Positions 36,123 through 41,640 of a stretch of DNA of 41,640 nucleotides are shown piece after piece; positions within the stretch are counted from its first letter, which is position 1, and the number at the start of each line of letters is the position of its first letter. Source of the stretch: an uncultured Candidatus Marinamargulisbacteria bacterium (GTDB taxonomy: Bacteria; Margulisbacteria; Riflemargulisbacteria; GWF2-35-9); assembly GCA_903910705.1 (NCBI GenBank), contig CAIWAN010000045.1, forward strand, positions 1 through 41,640, in the 5' to 3' direction. The notes beneath the pieces are model-generated. The model made no database searches. It had not been told where the DNA came from and saw only the letters and a list, made by a program, of their open reading frames with translations. The position numbers and the translations under genes are program-made.

Positions 36123-37271
36123 ATGATTCCAAGAATACTTGAAGAACCTTTAAGCAATAATCAGAGTTTTTTTCTGTTTGGTCCGAGAGGAACCGGTAAG
36201 ACGACGTGGATAAAGTCACGGTTCAAAAACGCGTTATATTTGGATTTGCTTGATAGCACATTGTCCCAGAAGTTGTTGTCAAATCCAAGTCGACTTCGAA
36301 ATTTGGTGTTAGCAAAGGTACAAGATTGGGTGATTATCGATGAAATTCAGAAAATCCCTGAACTTCTCAATGAAGTGCACAAAATGATCGAAGAAAATCA
36401 TTGTCGATTTATTCTTACAGGATCCAGTGCACGAAATCTAAGAAAAAAAGGGGTTAACTTGTTGGGTGGAAGGGCTTTGACTTTTCATATGTACCCTTTA
36501 ACGGTGGAGGAATTGGGAGAGCGATTTGATTTGCAGCGATCATTAGACAGTGGACACTTGCCCATGGTGTATTCTGTAAAGTCCCCGACACGATACTTGT
36601 CGAGTTATGTAAGCACCTATTTGCAACAAGAGGTTCAGAGTGAAGGGCTAACTCGCAACCTGAGTGCCTTTTCGCGATTTATGGAGATTGCCAGCTTCTC
36701 ACAAGCGCAGGTGTTAAATGTTTCTGAGATTGCAAGAGAAGTGGGTGTCGACAGCAAGACGATCGAGAACTATTTTACTATTCTGGAAGATTTGTTAATT
36801 GCGGATAGAGTCCCTGTGTTTACCCGAAAAGCCAAGCGTCGAATGATTACCCATTCGAAGTTTTTCTTTTTCGATGTGGGGGTTTATCGAACATTGCGAC
36901 CGATGTCACCCCTGGATAAGCCAGAAGAGGCAGCGGGGGCGGCTCTTGAGACGATATTTTATCAAGAACTCAAAGCGATCAATGACTACTATAACCTTGG
37001 ATATCAAATTTTCTACTGGCGTACAGCGAATAACGAGGAAGTCGATTTTGTCATCTATGGTGAAAAGGGTATTATTGCGTTTGAGATCAAACGGTCGAAC
37101 CGTTTCTCACAGAAAGACCTTTCAAGTCTTAAGTTGTTTTTGAAAGATTATCCCATGGCTTGTGCGTATTTTCTTTTTGGTGGCGATATCTCAGAATGTT
37201 ACGATAAGGTAAAGGTTATTCCTTTTGATGTCGCCATTCGTCAGCTGAAGGGTATGCTTACAAAGCAATAA
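36123..37271 (+). CDS. AAA+ (AAA_14) ATPase with C-terminal DUF4143/nuclease-like domain
   Basis: FLFGPRGTGKTTWIK Walker A; VIIDEIQKIPELLNEVHKMIEE; ILTGSSARNLRKKGVNLLGGRAL; FYWRTANNEEVDFVIYGEKGIIAFEIKRS. Confidence 0.9.
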   Translation: MIPRILEEPLSNNQSFFLFGPRGTGKTTWIKSRFKNALYLDLLDSTLSQKLLSNPSRLRNLVLAKVQDWVIIDEIQKIPELLNEVHKMIEENHCRFILTGSSARNLRKKGVNLLGGRALTFHMYPLTVEELGERFDLQRSLDSGHLPMVYSVKSPTRYLSSYVSTYLQQEVQSEGLTRNLSAFSRFMEIASFSQAQVLNVSEIAREVGVDSKTIENYFTILEDLLIADRVPVFTRKAKRRMITHSKFFFFDVGVYRTLRPMSPLDKPEEAAGAALETIFYQELKAINDYYNLGYQIFYWRTANNEEVDFVIYGEKGIIAFEIKRSNRFSQKDLSSLKLFLKDYPMACAYFLFGGDISECYDKVKVIPFDVAIRQLKGMLTKQ

Positions 37272-38337
37272 TTCCCCCGCCTAAAACGATCTCCCCATCA
37301 TACAAGACAATAGATTGCCCCGGGGTGATGGCTTTTTGTGGTGAGTGGAACGACACGTCAAAGCGACTTTCATCAATCGGGGTGACATCAACCTCGACAT
37401 CGGGGCTGGCATAGCGGATCTTGGCCGAGCAGGTAAACGGTGCCGTTGGGGCGGCGATGCTTGACCACGTGCAGTCGGTCGCGGTGAGATGATGACCAAA
37501 AAGCGAGTCGCCGGTGCCCAATACAACGGTGTTCGTCTGCGCATCGATACGGACCACAAACAAGGGCTCAGTCCAAGCGATGCCGAGACCTCGACGTTGT
37601 CCGATGGTGTAATGGGCGATCCCACGATGGGTGCCAAGGACGGTGCCATCGTCAAGGACAAACGGCCCCTGAACGGGTGTTTCTTTTAATAGATAGCCAT
37701 AATCGCCGTTGATGAAATTTTGACTTTCGGGCTTATCGGCGACGGCTAGTCCAAGGCTTCGGGCGATGTCTTTGATCTCGTTTTTTTCATAGTTGCCCAA
37801 GGGGAATAGGCAGCGGCTCAATTGGTCTTGCGACAAGCGATAAATAAAATAGGTTTGATCTTTGCGTCGGTCAACGGCCCGACGAAGGATATATCGGCTC
37901 GAAACAGGGTCAAGCGAAACTTGGGCGTAATGACCTGTCGCAAAATGGTCAAAAGGGATGCCGGCTTTTTCCACTTCGCGAAGCAGTGCGCCGAACTTTA
38001 TCTTTTGGTTACAGGCAATGCAGGGGTTGGGGGTGCGACCGGCGGTGTATTCGCTGGCGAAATAATCGAGCACATGGGTGGCATAATCCGCGCTGACATC
38101 AAGGAGATGAAACGGGATGTTGAGGCGTTTGGCGATATCGGCTGCATCTGCTTCATCGCGCGTATCACCAGGGCAATAACACGCCTCTCTAGCTAGTTGG
38201 TGTGGCGTTGGACCCTGCGGGTGAGAGGGCGACCAGACACTCATGTGGACACCGATAACCGAGTGGCCTTGTTGTTGAAGCAAATATGCGGTGACGGCAG
38301 AATCCACCCCACCACTTAGGCCCACAATAATGTTCAT
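37258..38337 (-). CDS. mnmA: tRNA-specific 2-thiouridylase MnmA-type
   Basis: VGLSGGVDSAVTAYLL PP-loop; GRTPNPCIACNQKIKFGALL; ATGHYAQV; YTIGQRRGLGI. Confidence 0.93.
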   Translation of the reverse strand: MNIIVGLSGGVDSAVTAYLLQQQGHSVIGVHMSVWSPSHPQGPTPHQLAREACYCPGDTRDEADAADIAKRLNIPFHLLDVSADYATHVLDYFASEYTAGRTPNPCIACNQKIKFGALLREVEKAGIPFDHFATGHYAQVSLDPVSSRYILRRAVDRRKDQTYFIYRLSQDQLSRCLFPLGNYEKNEIKDIARSLGLAVADKPESQNFINGDYGYLLKETPVQGPFVLDDGTVLGTHRGIAHYTIGQRRGLGIAWTEPLFVVRIDAQTNTVVLGTGDSLFGHHLTATDCTWSSIAAPTAPFTCSAKIRYASPDVEVDVTPIDESRFDVSFHSPQKAITPGQSIVLYDGEIVLGGGIIAL

Positions 38338-38346
38338 AAATCCCCC

Positions 38347-39255
38347 CTACCCATATTTGACCATTTCTTCGAGGGAGTGGCGGGCACGATCCATGATAGT
38401 GGCGTCGAGGTTGATCTCGGTGCGTCCTTTGAGTAGCGCGAGATAGACATCTTGGAGGGTAGTTTTCTTCATATTAAAACAGCTCTTGGCATTGCCAGCG
38501 GCATAAAACTGTTTGTCAGGGTTCTCACGGCGAAGACGATGGATGATGCCTTCTTCGGTGGCGATGAGGAATTGCTTGGCGCTTGAGGCGGCAGCGAACG
38601 TCACCATCTTATTGGTAGAAAGCACCTCGTCGGCGAGATCGACTACGTCAGCGGGGCATTCGGGGTGGACAAGCAAAACAGCGTCAGGGAATCGAACGTG
38701 ACTAGCCGCAACCTCGGCTGCCGAGAAACGACTATGTACATAGCAATACCCGTCCCAAGCAATGATCTTTTTTTTGGTAAACCGTTGGCACCATGAGGCT
38801 AGGTTTTTATCGGGGAAAAAGAGGATCTCGTCGGTTTGCAAGTGTTCGATGATGGTAGCGGCATTCGCAGAAGTCACACAAATATCGGCTTCGGCTTTCA
38901 CCGTTGCCGGTGTGTTGACATAACAAACGACGGTGGCGGCTGGATGGGCAGCCTTCATGGCGAGGACATCGTCCGCAGTCACCATGTCGGCCATGGGGCA
39001 GCCCGCATTGTGGTTAGGCAGGAGAACCGTTTTCTGGGGAGCGAGGATTTTTGCCGTCTCGGCCATAAACCGAACGCCACAAAACACGATCACCTCAGCC
39101 GAGGTGGCTGCTGCGCGACGGGATAGATCGAGCGAGTCGCCGACGAGGTCAGCCAGTTCTTGGATCTCGGGGCGCTGATAATTATGGGCTAAAATGATGG
39201 CGTTTTTTTGTTGCTTAAGCTGCCTAATCGCCCTGATCGTGTCGATGTCTTTCAT
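38347..39255 (-). CDS. nadA: Quinolinate synthase
   Basis: NAIILAHNYQRPEIQELADLVGDSLDLSRRAA, VFCGVRFMAETAKIL, PNHNAGCPMADMV, VHPECPADV, CFNMKKTTL. Confidence 0.96.
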   Translation of the reverse strand: MKDIDTIRAIRQLKQQKNAIILAHNYQRPEIQELADLVGDSLDLSRRAAATSAEVIVFCGVRFMAETAKILAPQKTVLLPNHNAGCPMADMVTADDVLAMKAAHPAATVVCYVNTPATVKAEADICVTSANAATIIEHLQTDEILFFPDKNLASWCQRFTKKKIIAWDGYCYVHSRFSAAEVAASHVRFPDAVLLVHPECPADVVDLADEVLSTNKMVTFAAASSAKQFLIATEEGIIHRLRRENPDKQFYAAGNAKSCFNMKKTTLQDVYLALLKGRTEINLDATIMDRARHSLEEMVKYG

Positions 39256-39356
39256 GGGGACAGTTTAACATGTTAAGCGGATTTCAAAAAAGCAGGTTTA
39301 AGATCGCAAAAAGTGGGCAGAATAAAGATGTAGTTGAAACGAGAGGGGGAGAGTAT

Positions 39357-40127
39357 ATGGATTTAGACAGTACTTTCGTTCTTGCTGGAGCCGGTCCAAA
39401 GATAGAACCAAAAAAACTCAAGCCAAATTCATTTGTATTGGATATGGTTACGATCAATAAATCCACTGAAGGAAAAGGCACAGCCTCATTAACCCTTTCT
39501 GGTCAGCCCATTCCTATTACTTTTGTTTTATCGAAACAACAAACCGATAAGCTTATGGCGAGTACGTCGAAGGGCGAGGTAGCCATTGAGGAGTTCCTTA
39601 AGTTAATGGGGGTTGATGAGCAAGCAATAAAGACTCTTCAGCAAATGGGTGTCACCGAATTTGAAAAGAAAGATGATGGCACGATCAGTCTAAAGTTAAA
39701 AGGCGGTAACGCCTTTAAATCCACAAACTTTATAGGTTTGTTAATGTCCCCTGATAAGGCGGTGCAGAAGTGGTGTCATGAGCTTTTGGCGCAAATTCTT
39801 AAGATGCCGATGGAAGTGCGGGAAGAAGCCGTCAAACAATTCGTCAAAACCATCGAAGAAAATTCAGCTAAAGACAAAGAAAACTTGAAACAGATGGCAA
39901 TACTGGCTGAGAGAAAAAACCAAGAAAAGAGAATGTTTGAAGCCAAAAGGAATGAAAAACAAATAAATTCAATGGGTCTAGCGGAGAAATCGTTGCGTGT
40001 GGAATATCTTGTTAATCAGATAATCATTGATTATGCTAACAAGAATAACGAGTCAGCAAAAGAACAAAACCCGTTAGATAAGAACAATTCGGCATGGGAA
40101 CGTAACTGGCGACAATGGATGTTGTAA
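39357..40127 (+). CDS. Hypothetical protein, no family recognised
   Basis: ATG at 39357 preceded by gagggggagagtat (good SD); track start 39270 lacks support. MDLDSTFVLAGAGPKIEPKKLKPNSFVL... Confidence 0.75.
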   Translation: MDLDSTFVLAGAGPKIEPKKLKPNSFVLDMVTINKSTEGKGTASLTLSGQPIPITFVLSKQQTDKLMASTSKGEVAIEEFLKLMGVDEQAIKTLQQMGVTEFEKKDDGTISLKLKGGNAFKSTNFIGLLMSPDKAVQKWCHELLAQILKMPMEVREEAVKQFVKTIEENSAKDKENLKQMAILAERKNQEKRMFEAKRNEKQINSMGLAEKSLRVEYLVNQIIIDYANKNNESAKEQNPLDKNNSAWERNWRQWML

Positions 40128-40132
40128 TACGC

Positions 40133-40264
40133 ATGATTCCCGTCGACCTCGATATCCAATCATGGCTCATGCAGGAGCGCCTCAACCAGATCAAAAATCC
40201 GGTTCACCCGCCTGAGTTGCCACCCATCGTCTTGCAACTAGCGGACGCAGCCGGGGAATATTGA
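40133..40264 (+). CDS. Small hypothetical ORF, 43 aa, not in the ORF track
   Basis: MIPVDLDIQSWLMQERLNQIKNPVHPPELPPIVLQLADAAGEY; starts 5 nt after the upstream stop, overlaps the TTG start of the next ORF. Confidence 0.5.
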   Translation: MIPVDLDIQSWLMQERLNQIKNPVHPPELPPIVLQLADAAGEY

Positions 40265-41496
40265 AGGTGGGTGAAGATACTCTCATAAACAAGGGTCTAG
40301 GACCGAACGGCACGGTTCAAACCCCTACCAACGCTGCCGCTGCGAATTCAGGAACCACCGTTCCGGCCAAGGATCCCACCCCGCTCAGCTCATTTATAAA
40401 TACCCAATATGCTAAAGATGTGATGGCTGTGATTGGTGGGGCCAACACAGGGCTTAGCCAAGACGATAACAAAAAAATGTGGCTTCTAATGGAACATATA
40501 AGTCCAGGCGGGCTCAAAGATATAACCGAACCCCAGTGGAAAGCGATTGCTGCCGAGTTCAAAAATTGGGTCGGGTGTAGTGGGGGGTTGCATTTCTTCG
40601 GAATGGGTGGAGGCCGAGAAGATGAGGTCAAATATTTAAAGAGTATGGCAAAAATAGTGCTATATGGCTCCACAAGAAAGGAGCTAACCGCTACGGAGCA
40701 GAAACCTCTTGATGCCCTTGCCGGAGCGGGCAACTTCTTTAAGGCCTTATTTGATGAATTGGATTCTAAGATCTCCAAGGCAAATGCTGGTGCGGCGTAT
40801 GCCGAACTGGCTCAAATTGTGCTGAATACCATCGTGTTAAACTATGGAGATTTCAAGGACATAACCTCGAATCCATCCAAGAACGTGATTGAAAAGGCCC
40901 TCGCTAGCTTTTATGGAAAGATGAAAGAAGCAGACAGTGCAGATCGTCATTTTGAGTTTGATAACAAATCGCGAAATAAAGGTATCGCTCGGGATGTGAA
41001 CGGTGCTGCCGTCTTTAATAATAGTACAAACCCATTAAACAACTTTCTCGACACACTGATTCCTAGCAACGTGCCCCCAGACGAAAAAGAAGGCGCAAGA
41101 GTTGGCGCGTTTATTGCCCTATTAAAGCGGTTTCCTTTCTTGGAACACGTTCATTTCGATAAACTAGGCAGGAAAGAGCTGGCCATTTTCCTTCGCTATG
41201 CGGCACAACAGATTAAGGCTTCACCTGTTACAGGCGCTTTAATTGAAAAGTTAGAAGAAGATCCTTCATTAAAAAAATTAGCGAAACAACTTGAAGAAAG
41301 CTATCCCGATCCTAACAAAGATAAAACATCATGGGTTTTGGCTGGAAATGATACGTCGCAAGATCAGGTGATTAACATTGATGGAAAAGACTACCTATTC
41401 CAACCCAGCATCCCCAATCTAACGGTAAACGCCCCTGTTTCAGAAGAAGCGCCTAAACCCGATAATGCCCACCCAGACAACCCCGCAACCAAATAA
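40261..41496 (+). CDS. Hypothetical protein (TTG start) with Asn/Thr/Ala/Pro-rich N-terminus; no family recognised
   Basis: Long ORF; ggggaa four nt upstream of TTG; GPNGTVQTPTNAAAANSGTTVPAKDPTPLSSFIN... and acidic/Pro-rich tail PVSEEAPKPDNAHPDNPATK. Confidence 0.75.
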   Translation: MKVGEDTLINKGLGPNGTVQTPTNAAAANSGTTVPAKDPTPLSSFINTQYAKDVMAVIGGANTGLSQDDNKKMWLLMEHISPGGLKDITEPQWKAIAAEFKNWVGCSGGLHFFGMGGGREDEVKYLKSMAKIVLYGSTRKELTATEQKPLDALAGAGNFFKALFDELDSKISKANAGAAYAELAQIVLNTIVLNYGDFKDITSNPSKNVIEKALASFYGKMKEADSADRHFEFDNKSRNKGIARDVNGAAVFNNSTNPLNNFLDTLIPSNVPPDEKEGARVGAFIALLKRFPFLEHVHFDKLGRKELAIFLRYAAQQIKASPVTGALIEKLEEDPSLKKLAKQLEESYPDPNKDKTSWVLAGNDTSQDQVINIDGKDYLFQPSIPNLTVNAPVSEEAPKPDNAHPDNPATK

Positions 41497-41562
41497 TCCA
41501 GCCTAGGAGTCTGTCGGACTTAATGGGTTAAAGTTTTGCCCCCCCCCTGTCAATAGGCAGTT

Positions 41563-41640
41563 TCAGCGATCACCTAAAACCACCGACACATTGTTGCTGA
41601 GCTTGGCGCAGGTTGCGTCATAATCGCTGCAAAACTGCAA
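41563..41640 (-). CDS. Possible 3' end of a CDS running off the right edge
   Basis: Minus frame LQFCSDYDATCAKLSNNVSVVLGDR* open to the edge; only 25 codons, could be chance. Confidence 0.15.
   Translation of the reverse strand: MQFCSDYDATCAKLSNNVSVVLGDR

Noticed and set aside
1-41640. CRISPR arrays, tRNA, rRNA and integrated phage
   Set aside because: No regularly spaced repeats, no tRNA cloverleaf or rRNA-like segments seen in the short intergenic regions, no phage structural genes recognised.

Overview
41.6 kb bacterial chromosomal fragment with mostly compact operons on both strands. I recognise, left to right: a dCache/HAMP sensor kinase with a receiver protein (-), divergent from a PAS protein and a HAMP-GAF protein that both lack an output domain (+); typA; an SLT/LysM-like protein; corA; a divergent membrane pyrophosphatase (hppA); a complete six-gene Ech-type group 4 [NiFe] hydrogenase operon; a secreted Lys/Ala/Val-rich peptide beside an OmpR-family two-component system; rlmI-like; pyk; potABCD; a CHASE3-like kinase with a response regulator; cvpA; purE; a SIMPL protein; an orphan 328-aa protein; a single-module NRPS; bioB; a DUF4143-type ATPase; mnmA; nadA; and an orphan three-ORF cassette. 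There is no rRNA, CRISPR array or complete mobile element that I could support. The leads I rate highest are: (1) the NRPS (C-A-T-degenerate C, no release domain, hand-derived ornithine-like A-domain code, C10 homopolymer in the coding strand); (2) the Lys-rich periplasmic peptide, whose promoter carries an 11-bp-period direct repeat in the position expected for the adjacent OmpR-type regulator; (3) a terminator-like hairpin ending 4 nt before the start codon of the hydrogenase operon; (4) the orphan cassette at 39.3-41.5 kb, which includes a 43-aa ORF missing from the ORF track; (5) several promoters whose predicted start site coincides with the ATG (leaderless mRNAs); (6) long poly-C/G tracts in genes. 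Family calls come from motif reading only; no database search was run. The lineage cannot be determined from this reading.
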